A stretch of DNA of 64,000 bases from Photobacterium rosenbergii (GTDB lineage: Bacteria; Pseudomonadota; Gammaproteobacteria; Enterobacterales; Vibrionaceae). The stretch lies in NCBI RefSeq assembly GCF_003026455.1, contig NZ_PYMB01000001.1:124001-188000 (forward strand). Direction: 5' to 3'. Below the pieces are notes generated by a model. That model was not told where the DNA came from. It worked only from the letters and a program-made list of their open reading frames with translations, and did not search any database. Positions within the stretch are counted from its first letter, which is position 1. Every line of letters starts with the position of its first letter. The position numbers were made by a program, and so were the translations under genes. Shown piece by piece: positions 1 through 9,293 of this stretch.

Positions 1-217
1 TAGGGATTGTGCCCAGCTCCATATTGGCTTTGGCTGCCGCTTTTTTCGTAAACACCATGCCGCGAACAAACTCAGGCACATCAGAGATCTTTGTCGTCGA
101 GATATTAAAGTTCTCATACGCACGAAGCGTGTGGATACCATAATAGGCATCTGCTGGGATTTCACGCTTACCAAGTAGATCTTCTTCAATACGAGTGTTA
201 ATAACAATGTCGCTCAT
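1..217 (-). CDS. aspA: Aspartate ammonia-lyase, N-terminal part (cut by window edge)
   Basis: The first 72 codons read as the start of aspartate ammonia-lyase (aspartate to fumarate plus ammonia, cytoplasmic). The N-terminal region contains [19 protein letters not shown] followed by HTLRAYENF and [10 protein letters not shown], which match the fumarase/aspartase N-terminal domain closely. The active-site loop lies outside the window. The ATG is the complement of 215-217, preceded by AAAGGTACCC on the minus strand, which gives a reasonable ribosome binding site. The gene is the only one in this direction at the left edge and has its own upstream region. The identification rests on the N-terminus only, but that segment is very characteristic. 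Confidence 0.9.
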   Translation of the reverse strand, partial: MSDIVINTRIEEDLLGKREIPADAYYGIHTLRAYENFNISTTKISDVPEFVRGMVFTKKAAAKANMELGTIP

Positions 218-686
218 GGTGGGTACCTTTTATTGATGATAAGACACCAACACCTTGTTCTTTTTGCTGTTGAAAGTGAAATGCCTAAAATTTAGCAATA
301 ATGCATTTCTTGCATAGCGGATTATCTTGCCAAGCCACGGCTTGAAATATTATTCGACTATATTGCTTGATTGTGATGTCAATATATGCTGCTAGTGACG
401 CTTAACTGCTTTATGAAAATGGATAGGAATGGCTGTTTCAATTTTAATTACCGTAAAAAGTCAATCAGTACTCAATGTTGTTCAATTTTTATGCTTCATG
501 AATAATGAGATATGATTTTTTGCAGAGTGATAATGATACCAGGTGTTTGTTTTGTAAGCGGTTGGTGTTGTTATTTGTGATAAAGGTCACGCACTGGAAA
601 TCAACGCTTTTCTTCTTTGTAAGTTGTGACAATATAGCAATTGTTCGATGCACACCATCATAGGCTTTCAGGCCAATCTTCAATAA
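218..686. other. Intergenic region between aspA and tRNA-Gly
   Basis: No convincing gene. This AT-rich stretch must hold the aspA promoter (reading left) and the tRNA promoter (reading right). A half CRP-like TGTGATGTCAATA lies near 371-383, but the second half-site is poor, so no operator is called. The open frames here have no ribosome binding site and no recognisable protein content. Confidence 0.5.
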
Positions 687-761
<75 letters not shown>

Positions 762-975
762 AGTTTCATCTCTCCCAATACTTATTTCGTACCTTAGAAA
801 CTAGAACGCTTGACGTGTTTTTTCTGAATCTGGCCTTTGCCTATATCTTGACTCAATATCTTTTCTGTTCGATGTCTTTACTGCATGTTGACTGACTATA
901 AGCTTTCGGCAACTTTGTGACCTTTGTGCCATGCTTGCGGGATGAGGATGGTGCAAAAGTCGAAAAGGTGAGCTT

Positions 976-1848
976 ATGAATCAGTCATCATTAACGTATA
1001 TTCTGACCGCAAGTTGCGCCGGCCGCTCCGGTACTGTGGATGTGGTCACGCGCTTTTTGCGTGAATCTGGCTGTTATATTACTGAACTCAATTCATTTGA
1101 TGATGCACTGGGCCACCGTTTTTTTATTCGTGCCGTTTTTCGTAAGGAAGATAGTTCGGCACTTGACCAAGTCACTTTCTGCTCTTCTTTTGCCTCTCGG
1201 GCTGAGGAGTTTGAGATGGATTGGGAACTGACACCATCGGATTACCGGCCGAAGGTGGTGATTATGGTGTCTAAATATGATCACTGCCTCAATGATTTAC
1301 TGTATCGGTACCGTACGGGTAACTTAGCCGTTGATATCAAAGCCGTAATATCAAACCACCCAGACCTGCAGTCACTCGCCCAGTGGCACGATATTCCGTA
1401 TTACTACTTTCCTATTACTGCCGAGACTAAACCGCAACAAGAAGCTCAGGTACAGGCAGTGTTGGAGCAAACCGGGTGTGAGTTGTTGGTGCTTGCCCGT
1501 TACATGCAGGTACTTTCCCATGACATGTGCATCCGCTGGGCTGGGAAGGCCATCAATATCCATCATTCCTTACTGCCAGGTTTCAAAGGTGCGAAGCCCT
1601 ATCATCAGGCTTACCAGAAAGGGGTTAAATTGGTAGGGGCTACCGCACACTATGTCAGTGATGACTTGGATGAAGGCCCAATCATTACTCAGGGCATGGA
1701 AACCGTCGATCACACTTATTATCCTGCTGACTTGGCAAGAAAAGGCATGGATGTTGAATCCTTAACCTTGGCAAGGGCGATTCAGTACCATATCGAAAAG
1801 CGGGTGTTTCTGTTCAATGATAAATCGGTGGTATTCGAGCGCTCATAA
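976..1848 (+). CDS. purU: Formyltetrahydrofolate deformylase
   Basis: PurU hydrolyses 10-formyltetrahydrofolate to formate and tetrahydrofolate in the cytoplasm, balancing the one-carbon pool. The 290-aa protein has the usual PurU length. An N-terminal ACT-like regulatory domain covers about residues 8-85 (GRSGTVDVVTRFL...). A formyltransferase-fold catalytic domain follows from about residue 90, with NIHHSLLPGFKGAKPYHQA and a later LDEGPII. The catalytic Asn-His pair of this fold is visible in NIHHS. The start has AAAAGGTGAG upstream. It sits 98 bp before a ThDP enzyme and an aldehyde dehydrogenase on the same strand. purU genes are often found with glycine-betaine/sarcosine catabolism genes in other proteobacteria, so this one may serve a dedicated catabolic cluster; that is inference. 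Confidence 0.93.
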   Translation: MNQSSLTYILTASCAGRSGTVDVVTRFLRESGCYITELNSFDDALGHRFFIRAVFRKEDSSALDQVTFCSSFASRAEEFEMDWELTPSDYRPKVVIMVSKYDHCLNDLLYRYRTGNLAVDIKAVISNHPDLQSLAQWHDIPYYYFPITAETKPQQEAQVQAVLEQTGCELLVLARYMQVLSHDMCIRWAGKAINIHHSLLPGFKGAKPYHQAYQKGVKLVGATAHYVSDDLDEGPIITQGMETVDHTYYPADLARKGMDVESLTLARAIQYHIEKRVFLFNDKSVVFERS

Positions 1849-1946
1849 TCAAGACTGAACTATATTCAAATACTATGAAATCGGGATTCAGCTAGTTGCT
1901 GTATATGCTTGGTGTAATTCACTCAATGGCTTGCTCGGGTAATCGT

Positions 1947-3587
1947 ATGAAAGCTTCAGATCTATTGGTAAAGGCACTAGAAAACGAAGGGGTTGAGTAT
2001 ATCTTCGCTGTTCCGGGGGAAGAAAACCTCGATGTATTAAATTCCCTGAAAGACTCCTCAATAAAGTTGGTGTTGACCCGCCACGAACAGGGAGCTGGGT
2101 TTATGGCGGCTACATATGGTCGGCTGACGGGTAAAGCCGGGGTCTGTATGGCAACGCTGGGGCCCGGCGCAACTAACTTTTCTACCCCGGCCGCCTATGC
2201 CCATCTTGGAGCTTTCCCTCTCATTATGATTACTGGCCAAAAGCCAATCAAAGCCTCCAAGCAGGGGCAATTTCAAATTATCGATGTGGTTAAGCTCTAT
2301 GAACCCATTTGTAAGTTGAGCAAGCAGATTGTGCATGGCAATACCATTCCGTCATTGGTCAGGGAGGCCTTCAGAAGGGCCGAGGAAGAGCGCCCGGGTG
2401 CCATTTTGCTGGAGTTGCCAGAAGACATTGCGGCAGAAGAGACCGATGCCAAAGTAGTGAAGCAGAGTACCCGACAGTACGCCGTGGCAGATGATTTTGT
2501 GCTTGATGAAGCGATCGCGAAAATTAAGGCTGCTAGCCACCCGCTGATTCTGATTGGGGCAGGTGCAAACCGGAAAACAGCCTGCAAAGCGGTTGAGAAC
2601 TTTGTTGAACAATCAGGCATTTATTTCTTTGACACCCAAATGGGAAAAGGGGTGGCCGACGAGCGTTCCAATTTGTTTTTGGGAACAGCGGCGCTGTCAG
2701 ATAATGACTATCTGCACTGTGCAGTTTCGCGGGCTGATCTGATCATCAATATTGGCCATGACGTGGTAGAGAAGCCGCCATTTTTCATGTCAGACAATGA
2801 CAAGTTTGTTATCCACCTGAACTACAAATCTGCTCAGGTGGATGAAGTGTACTTTCCCCAACTTGAGTTAGTGGGCGATATCAGTAGAACTGTGCGCAGG
2901 TTGGGAGAAAAGCTCAACGGGTGGAAAAGTGCTGATGTGGATTATTTCCAACGAATTAAGCAAGAAATTGATCAGCATATTATGACCGGTGCGCAAGATA
3001 ACTCTTTTCCCATTATTCCTCAAAGGCTAGTTGCAGGTACCCGGAAAGTGATGGGGGAAGATGGCATCATCGCACTGGACAACGGCATCTACAAGATTTG
3101 GTTTGCCCGCAATTACAAAGCTTATCACCCTAATTCAGTATTGTTAGATAACGCATTAGCGACGATGGGGGCGGGCTTACCGTCGGCGATGATGGCAGCG
3201 CAGCTCAACCCGAGCAAGAGGGTCTTGGCGATATGCGGTGACGGGGGATTTATGATGAATTCCCAAGAGTTGGAGACTGCGAGAAGAGTCGGGCTCAACT
3301 TGGTGGTCATGGTGTTGAATGACGGTTCATACGGGATGATTAGGTGGAAACAACAGATAGCGGGCATGGACGATTGGGGATTGGAATTCGATAACCCAGA
3401 CTTTGTTAAGTATGCCAATGCCTACGGTGTGACCGGGCACAGGGTAACCAGCGCTGCTGAATTTGAACGTGTGCTTGATCAGGCCTTTGATGCCGGTGGC
3501 GTCCACCTTGTCGATGTCCCCGTTGACTACACAGCCAATAAAACAGTGCTTATTGATGAATTAGCCTCGAAGGTTTGCCTATTATGA
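1947..3587 (+). CDS. ThDP-dependent enzyme of the acetolactate synthase family (substrate unknown)
   Basis: A 546-aa thiamine-diphosphate enzyme with the three-domain layout of acetolactate synthase and related 2-oxo-acid enzymes. The cofactor-activating Glu is in TRHEQGAG (about residue 47). The diphosphate/Mg motif runs from GDGG near residue 431 to NDGSYG near residue 457, the canonical spacing. The N-terminal signature VPGEENLD differs from biosynthetic IlvB/IlvI. No regulatory small subunit lies nearby, so valine biosynthesis is unlikely. The gene overlaps the aldehyde dehydrogenase by an ATGA, so the two are co-translated and probably act in sequence, for example decarboxylation or C-C cleavage giving an aldehyde that is then oxidised. 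The ATG at 1947 is preferred over 1896 because conservation begins at KASDLLVKAL, although its ribosome site is weak. Confidence 0.85.
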   Translation: MKASDLLVKALENEGVEYIFAVPGEENLDVLNSLKDSSIKLVLTRHEQGAGFMAATYGRLTGKAGVCMATLGPGATNFSTPAAYAHLGAFPLIMITGQKPIKASKQGQFQIIDVVKLYEPICKLSKQIVHGNTIPSLVREAFRRAEEERPGAILLELPEDIAAEETDAKVVKQSTRQYAVADDFVLDEAIAKIKAASHPLILIGAGANRKTACKAVENFVEQSGIYFFDTQMGKGVADERSNLFLGTAALSDNDYLHCAVSRADLIINIGHDVVEKPPFFMSDNDKFVIHLNYKSAQVDEVYFPQLELVGDISRTVRRLGEKLNGWKSADVDYFQRIKQEIDQHIMTGAQDNSFPIIPQRLVAGTRKVMGEDGIIALDNGIYKIWFARNYKAYHPNSVLLDNALATMGAGLPSAMMAAQLNPSKRVLAICGDGGFMMNSQELETARRVGLNLVVMVLNDGSYGMIRWKQQIAGMDDWGLEFDNPDFVKYANAYGVTGHRVTSAAEFERVLDQAFDAGGVHLVDVPVDYTANKTVLIDELASKVCLL

Positions 3588-4972
3588 CTGTTGTTAAAGT
3601 AGAGAACCCCTATAACCAAGAAGTGATTGCTGAGTTGGCGCTGTCGACATGGGATGAACTGGATGCCATGTTACAGCAAGCGGCCGATACGATTGCTGAC
3701 AAAGCACAAAGGCTTGCTGCCCATGAGCGGATTGCCATCCTTAACCGCTGCGCAGGGTTGATGCTGGAACAAAAGGATGAGTTGGCGATGTTGATTGCCA
3801 CAGAAGGCGGTAAGCCGCTTAAGGATGCCATTATTGAAGTTGACCGCGCGATTGATGGGGTGCAACTGGCGGCCAAAGAGCTATTGGGCCTTAAGGGGGA
3901 GCAAATCCCCATGGATCTGACTGCAGCAGGTGCTGGCCGGTTGGCCTTTACCTATAGGGAGCCGATTGGGCCGGTGGTTGCGGTATCGGCATTTAACCAT
4001 CCCCTGAACCTGATAGTCCATCAAGTAGCGCCAGCCATCGCGGTAAATGCCCCCATTTTGATTAAGCCTGCCAACGACACTCCGCTGAGTGCCAAAAAAT
4101 TTGTCGAACTGCTTTATCAGGCTGGGCTTGATGAAAAATGGTGCCGCTTTTTCCTTGCTAAAAGGGAGGACACCGAACGAGTCGTCACCGATCCTAGAAC
4201 GGCATTTTTCACTTTTATTGGCTCTCCCGGAGTTGGCTGGTACTTACGCAGTAAATTGGCCCCGGGTACCCGTTGTGCTCTTGAGCATGGTGGTGCAGCA
4301 CCTGTTATTGTTGATAAACAGGTCGATATCGATGCTATTCTGCCATCCATAGTGAAGGGCGGTTTTTACCACTCAGGACAAGTTTGTGTCTCTGTCCAGC
4401 GTATCTACGTTGATAACCACATCCTTGACGATTTTGTTCAAAAGCTGGTGGAGCAGGTGGGTAAACTGGTAGTGGGGGATGCAAGGGAGGGAAACACAGA
4501 TTGCGGTCCGTTAATTCGTCCCAAAGAATGTCAGCGGGTTGCAGAGTGGGTCGAGCAAGCCAGAGAGAGTGGGGCACAAATCCCCATTGGCGGCAAAGCG
4601 TTAACCGCTACCCTTTATGAGCCGACAGTAATACTCAACCCTAGTGACGATTTGAATGTGTCTTCAAAAGAGATTTTCGGTCCTGTGGTTTGTGTCTATG
4701 GCTACGATCACATCACCGAGGCCTACCAGCGAGCAAACAATGTGCCTTTTTCATTTCAGGCTGCAGTCTATACCCAGAGTCTCGAGGTTGCCCTGCAGGC
4801 ACAGCATCAACTCGAAGCCTCTGCCGTTATGGTCAATGATCACTCGGCATTCCGGGTTGATTGGATGCCTTTTGCCGGCCGCAAAGAATCTGGGTACGGC
4901 ATAGGCGGCATCCCTTATACGATGCATGATTTTACCGAAGAGAAAATGGTGGTGATAAAACTGCCGACTTAA
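3584..4972 (+). CDS. NAD(P)-dependent aldehyde dehydrogenase
   Basis: A 462-aa ALDH-superfamily protein that oxidises an aldehyde to an acid or acyl-CoA. The general base Glu is in LEHGGAAP (about residue 234) and the nucleophile Cys in SGQVC (about residue 268); the spacing is right for a complete enzyme. The sequence between (FTFIGSPGVG) forms the Rossmann part of the NAD site, and IFGPVV is present near the C-terminus. Sequence style resembles the phosphonoacetaldehyde/lactaldehyde/succinate-semialdehyde branch, but the substrate cannot be set from sequence. The ATG at 3584 overlaps the stop of the ThDP enzyme gene. Its own TAA overlaps the stop of the convergent permease gene in a shared TTAA. 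Confidence 0.88.
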   Translation: MTVVKVENPYNQEVIAELALSTWDELDAMLQQAADTIADKAQRLAAHERIAILNRCAGLMLEQKDELAMLIATEGGKPLKDAIIEVDRAIDGVQLAAKELLGLKGEQIPMDLTAAGAGRLAFTYREPIGPVVAVSAFNHPLNLIVHQVAPAIAVNAPILIKPANDTPLSAKKFVELLYQAGLDEKWCRFFLAKREDTERVVTDPRTAFFTFIGSPGVGWYLRSKLAPGTRCALEHGGAAPVIVDKQVDIDAILPSIVKGGFYHSGQVCVSVQRIYVDNHILDDFVQKLVEQVGKLVVGDAREGNTDCGPLIRPKECQRVAEWVEQARESGAQIPIGGKALTATLYEPTVILNPSDDLNVSSKEIFGPVVCVYGYDHITEAYQRANNVPFSFQAAVYTQSLEVALQAQHQLEASAVMVNDHSAFRVDWMPFAGRKESGYGIGGIPYTMHDFTEEKMVVIKLPT

Positions 4973-5703
4973 TACGAGAAACGGGATTCCAGTTTTACAA
5001 ACACTTGGTCAGTAATAATGGCAATCAGTGCAACCAGGATCCCGCCTTGCAGGATGAACGCCATATTGTCAGTCAGCAAACCGGCGATGATCACTTCTCC
5101 CAGACCTTTCGATGCGACGGTGGAGCCAATTGTGGCAGTACCAATGCTGATGATTAACGAGGTACGGATACCGGAGATAATTATCGGTAGCGCAAGGGGT
5201 AATTCCACCTGGCAAAGCTGCTGGAATTTACTCATACCCATGCCTTTTGCTGCTTCGAGGACACTTTTTGGCGTTTGCTGCAACCCGGTTACGGTGTTTT
5301 CAAATATCGGGAGCAAGCCATAAAGGAATAGGGCAACCAGCGTGGGCTTCAAACCAAAGCCCAATGAAGGAATGGCCAATGCTAACACTGCAACCGGTGG
5401 GAATGTTTGGCCAAGGTTAGCGACGGCCCTAGCTAATGGGAGAAAATCCTTGCCGGACCCGCGGGTGACCAGTATCCCACATACCAGTGCGATAATAGTG
5501 GCAGCGCCGATGGCCAAAAATACTACCAGCATGTGCCAAAAGATTAAATTGGTGAAGGTGTCGCGGTAGTAGATCACCGGGGCATCGATGTGGTTGAAGT
5601 AGGCCAGCAGTGGTTCTATCAACTCAATGCGAAAAGCCAACAGAGCCAATATGCCCATTGGGGCGACAAGCCCTATCCATTGCCTCAAAGCTAGGGAGTT
5701 CAT
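4969..5703 (-). CDS. yehW: Quaternary-amine/osmoprotectant ABC transporter permease (YehW-like)
   Basis: A 244-aa inner-membrane permease of the OpuC/Yeh type (binding-protein-dependent transport, MetI-like fold). Several hydrophobic segments are visible, and the EAA-like loop region (EAAKGMGMSKFQQLCQVELP), which contacts the ATPase, is clear. It is the last gene of a four-gene minus-strand operon in the same order and with nearly the same lengths as E. coli yehZYXW. It overlaps the ATPase gene by 4 bp. The transporter moves glycine betaine or a related compound; the E. coli version is low affinity, so the real substrate could be something else. Symbol assigned by family and gene order. Confidence 0.85.
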   Translation of the reverse strand: MNSLALRQWIGLVAPMGILALLAFRIELIEPLLAYFNHIDAPVIYYRDTFTNLIFWHMLVVFLAIGAATIIALVCGILVTRGSGKDFLPLARAVANLGQTFPPVAVLALAIPSLGFGLKPTLVALFLYGLLPIFENTVTGLQQTPKSVLEAAKGMGMSKFQQLCQVELPLALPIIISGIRTSLIISIGTATIGSTVASKGLGEVIIAGLLTDNMAFILQGGILVALIAIITDQVFVKLESRFSY

Positions 5704-6650
5704 GATTTGGCCCCCTTGCTCAGAATATCATTGAGGGACACTGTCCCGACAACAGCCCCTGTTTCATCGCTGACAGCGAGCGTTTCCTCCCCTTCCCAGA
5801 TATGCATCGATACGGCATCACGCAAGTTGGTATTGAAAGGTATCACTGGCTTGGTAGTGCTTTTGTTTGGAGCAAGGTTGACACTCATGACATCTGCAAC
5901 CTGGTTAAGGGTCAAGAGGCGCAGAGAGCGGTCCAAGCCACCGACAATATTGCTGACAAAGCCAGGTTCAGGGTTTCTCAACAACGATTGGGGCGTATCG
6001 AACTGCAATAATCTCCCCTTGTCCATAACTGCAATGACATCTGCCATTTTGATGGCTTCGTCAATATCATGGGTTACCATGATAGTGGTGATGCCGAGGA
6101 TCTTTTGAATACTCAGTATCTCATCCTGCAGGCTCTCTCGGGTCAATGGGTCGAGTGCACCGAACGGTTCATCCATCAGCAATACTTCCGGCTTGGCCGC
6201 AAGTGCCCTGGCTACCCCGACACGCTGTTGTTCACCCCCTGAAAGTTGGTGGGGGAACTTTGTCGAAAAGCGCTCATAATCCAAGTGAAACAGTTCCAGT
6301 AACTCTTTTACCCTTTGGGTGATAGAGGCCTTATCCCACCCCAGTAAGACAGGTACAGTAGCGATATTGTCGAATACATTGCGATGTGGGAAAAGGCCCA
6401 CACCTTGAATGGCATAGCCAATACGACGCCTCAATGACTCTGCAGGCATGGTCGAGACATCTTGGTTGTTAATCAACACCTTACCGGCACTTGGCTCAAT
6501 CAATCGGTTGATCATTTTTAATGTGGTTGACTTCCCACAACCCGAAGTGCCAATTAAGGTACAGAATTGACCGGTTTCAACGGTTAAAGAGATGCCCTTT
6601 ACCGCTGTTTGCTCACCGAATGTTTTGGTTAACGCTTTTAATTCAATCAT
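5700..6650 (-). CDS. yehX: Quaternary-amine ABC transporter ATP-binding protein (YehX/OpuCA-like)
   Basis: A 316-aa cytoplasmic ATPase that powers osmolyte import. Walker A is GTSGCGKST near residue 33, the signature is [10 protein letters not shown], Walker B is [11 protein letters not shown], and the switch His is in MVTHD. After the ABC domain (about 1-240) comes a short C-terminal segment (about 255-316: FNTNLRDAV..., [20 protein letters not shown]) that reads as a single CBS motif. CBS motifs in OpuA/OpuC sense ionic strength or nucleotides. It overlaps both neighbouring permease genes by 4 bp, so the operon is tightly coupled. Confidence 0.9.
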   Translation of the reverse strand: MIELKALTKTFGEQTAVKGISLTVETGQFCTLIGTSGCGKSTTLKMINRLIEPSAGKVLINNQDVSTMPAESLRRRIGYAIQGVGLFPHRNVFDNIATVPVLLGWDKASITQRVKELLELFHLDYERFSTKFPHQLSGGEQQRVGVARALAAKPEVLLMDEPFGALDPLTRESLQDEILSIQKILGITTIMVTHDIDEAIKMADVIAVMDKGRLLQFDTPQSLLRNPEPGFVSNIVGGLDRSLRLLTLNQVADVMSVNLAPNKSTTKPVIPFNTNLRDAVSMHIWEGEETLAVSDETGAVVGTVSLNDILSKGAKS

Positions 6651-7798
6651 GATTTATTGCCTTTGACGACTTCGATGATGGCATCAATCAATACCGCGGA
6701 TACAAAAGAAAGTAGTAGGGTGGGGAAAGCACCAAGAATGACGAGGTCGGTTGCTGTTTGGCCTAGTCCTTGGAAGATGTAAGTACCGAAGCCCCCACCG
6801 CCAATCAGTCCTGCAACAGCGACCAAGCCGATGTTCATGGTTACTACAATACGAATGCCAGAAAGAATGACGGGCAGGGCGAGGGGGAGCTCTATACCAA
6901 ATAGAACTTGGCGGGCATTCATGCCCATTCCTCTCGCCGCATCGAGTGTTTTGCCATCAAGTTTGTCAAACCCTGCGATCGTGTTGCTGACAATAGGGAG
7001 CAAGGAGTAAAAAAACAGTGCAATCACTGCAGGGGCTGCACCAATGCCTTTGATACCGAGATCTGACAAAGTAGGAAACGTTACTGCGATATAGCTCAGC
7101 GGTATCATCAAGATGCCAAACATCGCCAGGCTTGGGATGGTTTGAAGCACATTGAGGATAGGGACAACACCATTTCGAACGGCCTGAGAGCGATGGCACT
7201 TTATTCCCAAGGGAATGCCAACGAGTATGGCAGGCACCAGACTACCGAAAGAGAGCTGCACATGGCGTAGGGCTTGTTGCCAGAAGGTATCTTGGTTCTG
7301 GTATTCTTTGATAATAGAGAGGTTATCTAATGCGCCAGTCTTTAGAACCGCAACCACGCCAATGACAACCGACAAGATGAAAAGCAGTCGCTTGAGGCCT
7401 TGCAGGTTCAATTTTATGACGACGTCAGTCAACAGTAGTCCGAGCAAAAAAAGGCTGGTCCAAAACCCGCTACCCAAGGACACCCGAGCGAAAGGGGAAG
7501 CCCCTTCAAGCAGGCCATCGGCACTGGCTCCGACACTGTACAACAGGATAAATGCCGAGGCAGTACACAGGATAAGCTGGAGTCTGTATAGCATCGTCGT
7601 CGATGCACTCAAGACGGTTAGGAGCATTAGCACCGTAAATGTGGCTAAATGGCTCGGCATTAACACGTCAGCGAGGAAGAAGCCTTCACCGGGCATGATA
7701 CGGTTTGGCTGGAGGTGGACAAAAGGTAGGGCAACCAGTGAGAGTACCGTAAGTACACTCACTGATAGGCCAAGTTTGTCGATAGGTAAGAACTTCAA
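6647..7798 (-). CDS. yehY: Quaternary-amine ABC transporter permease (YehY-like, with N-terminal extension)
   Basis: A 383-aa permease, longer than its 244-aa partner because of an N-terminal extension of about 140 residues with additional hydrophobic segments before the MetI-like core. E. coli YehY has the same extended length. The EAA-type loop (DAARGMGMNARQVLFGIELP) is clear at about residue 285. It should pair with YehW as a heterodimeric channel in the inner membrane. It lies second in the operon, 26 bp after the binding-protein gene and overlapping the ATPase gene by 4 bp. Confidence 0.88.
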   Translation of the reverse strand: MKFLPIDKLGLSVSVLTVLSLVALPFVHLQPNRIMPGEGFFLADVLMPSHLATFTVLMLLTVLSASTTMLYRLQLILCTASAFILLYSVGASADGLLEGASPFARVSLGSGFWTSLFLLGLLLTDVVIKLNLQGLKRLLFILSVVIGVVAVLKTGALDNLSIIKEYQNQDTFWQQALRHVQLSFGSLVPAILVGIPLGIKCHRSQAVRNGVVPILNVLQTIPSLAMFGILMIPLSYIAVTFPTLSDLGIKGIGAAPAVIALFFYSLLPIVSNTIAGFDKLDGKTLDAARGMGMNARQVLFGIELPLALPVILSGIRIVVTMNIGLVAVAGLIGGGGFGTYIFQGLGQTATDLVILGAFPTLLLSFVSAVLIDAIIEVVKGNKS

Positions 7799-7824
7799 AT
7801 TAGTACCCTGAACAGACTTTGTAA

Positions 7825-8739
7825 TTACTTAATGAACCCGTTTGTTTGTAGGTAGTTTTTTGCAACAGCGCTGGCACTTTCACCACCAATTGCAATTCGG
7901 CTGTTAAGGCCTTGCAGGGTATTCAAGTCTAGCGATGCAAAGATCGGGTTTAAGATGTCATCAATTTGTGGATGGGCTTTCAAGACACTTTCACGGATGA
8001 CTGGTGTTGGGGCATAAACAGGCTGCACCCCTTTGTCGTCTTCCATTACCACTAGCCCGACAGAGGCAATTGCACCATCGGTGCCGTAGACCATGGCAGT
8101 GTTGGTTTTATCTGTCTGAAGAGCAGCAGCACGGATAGTCGCAGCGGTATTACCACCGGACAGGACGAGCAACTGGCTTTCCTTCAACTCAAAGTCGTAG
8201 GTTTTCTGAAAAGCTGGAAGTACAGCGGGAGTGGATACAAACTCGGCAGAGGCCGCCAGTTTTATGTCTCCCCCTTTGCTGACATATTGACCAAAGTCAG
8301 ACATGGTTTTTAGGTTGTTAGGTTCAGCGATCTCTTGGCGAACCGCGAGAGCCCAGGTGTTGTTTGCCTTGGCTGGGGTAAGCCAGACAACCTTGTTGGC
8401 TTCGTAGTCAAGACTTTTGGCCATGTCATAGCCTTGTTGGAAGTTCTTCCAGGCATCATCGGCAGTCTTGTTGAAGAAAAAGGCGGCATTACCTGTGTAT
8501 TCTGGGTAAATATCAATTTCACCGGCAAGCAGCGCCTTGCGGACAATCGGTGTTCCGCCAAGCTGGACTCGGTTTTCGACATCAATCCCTGCTTCTTGGA
8601 GGGATAAGTAAATAATTTGACCAAGTAACCCGCCTTCGGTATCGATTTTGGAGGAGACGACAACGGTATCTTTGGCAAAGGCGCTCGGCACAGAAATCAG
8701 AGAGGCGAGAAGTAGGGCGCTTAGTGGGTGTTTTTTCAT
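7825..8739 (-). CDS. yehZ: Quaternary-amine ABC transporter substrate-binding protein (OsmF/YehZ-like)
   Basis: A 304-aa periplasmic binding protein for glycine betaine-type ligands (OpuAC family). A signal peptide ends at SVPSAFA, followed by KDTVVVSSK. Family features include GGLLGQIIYLSL, DIYPEYTGNA and MVYGTDGAI. The start used here is the ATG at 8737-8739 (MKKHPLSALL) because it has AAGGAAAAGG in front and starts right at the signal peptide; a longer frame starting 30 bp upstream is less likely. It is the first gene of the yehZYXW-like operon, as expected for a protein needed in excess over the membrane parts. Confidence 0.9.
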   Translation of the reverse strand: MKKHPLSALLLASLISVPSAFAKDTVVVSSKIDTEGGLLGQIIYLSLQEAGIDVENRVQLGGTPIVRKALLAGEIDIYPEYTGNAAFFFNKTADDAWKNFQQGYDMAKSLDYEANKVVWLTPAKANNTWALAVRQEIAEPNNLKTMSDFGQYVSKGGDIKLAASAEFVSTPAVLPAFQKTYDFELKESQLLVLSGGNTAATIRAAALQTDKTNTAMVYGTDGAIASVGLVVMEDDKGVQPVYAPTPVIRESVLKAHPQIDDILNPIFASLDLNTLQGLNSRIAIGGESASAVAKNYLQTNGFIK

Positions 8740-9293
8740 CAACCTTTTCCTTAGTTGTTGATCTTGCAAGAACTTCCGTATGTTCTCGCTTGTCTTTTAA
8801 CTTTAATGTAACCAAAGTAACTGATTTTTCAAAGCGATACTAGCGCATAGTTGTACATATGTGGATTACAACAAAGTTACAGCAGGTCAACAAATGTAAC
8901 TAATAAGGGACTCATAAATTTATTGTTTTAAACGATGCAGACAAAAAGGTGGAAGGTGAAGCTTATGACTGTTTTAAAGGGGTTTTTTATGTGACTGGCG
9001 ATTTATAAAATAATGATGTTTGTCCTTGCTATATTACCTCAGTCTCACTTTCTTGATAATGAGAAAAATAGACTTCAAGACCTCGTCTACATTTTCTGAA
9101 TCAGTGCCTGAATTTGAATGCATCTATGAATACGCCATACCCTATTAAATTTTAGTGTTCTCATTTTATCTGAACCTATAACTTTTCTGTTTTTGTGTAT
9201 TGCATTTCTATACCCCGACATTCTTAACTGGTACATGATAATAAGCGATTTCTAACTACTACTTTATATTTGGCTAGGTTAAGGTGGTATCAA
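8740..9293. promoter_or_regulatory. Divergent intergenic region with repeated GTAAC/GTTAC elements
   Basis: This 554-bp AT-rich region separates the leftward transporter operon from the rightward outer membrane protein gene and should contain both promoters. Near the transporter side, GTAAC occurs at 8808-8812, 8817-8821 and 8896-8900, and GTTAC at 8876-8880. The first two are 9 bp apart in direct orientation. This could be a regulator site, but no known consensus is recognised. No gene is seen in the remainder. Confidence 0.35.

Noticed and set aside
1896..1946. Longer N-terminus for the ThDP enzyme
   Set aside because: No ribosome site before 1896 and family conservation begins at the ATG at 1947.
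1896..3587. Biosynthetic acetolactate synthase (ilvB/ilvI)
   Set aside because: No small subunit nearby, different N-terminal signature, and coupling to an aldehyde dehydrogenase.
9040..9080. Fur box before the small barrel gene (GATAATGAGAAA)
   Set aside because: Only one good hexamer and no symmetrical second half.
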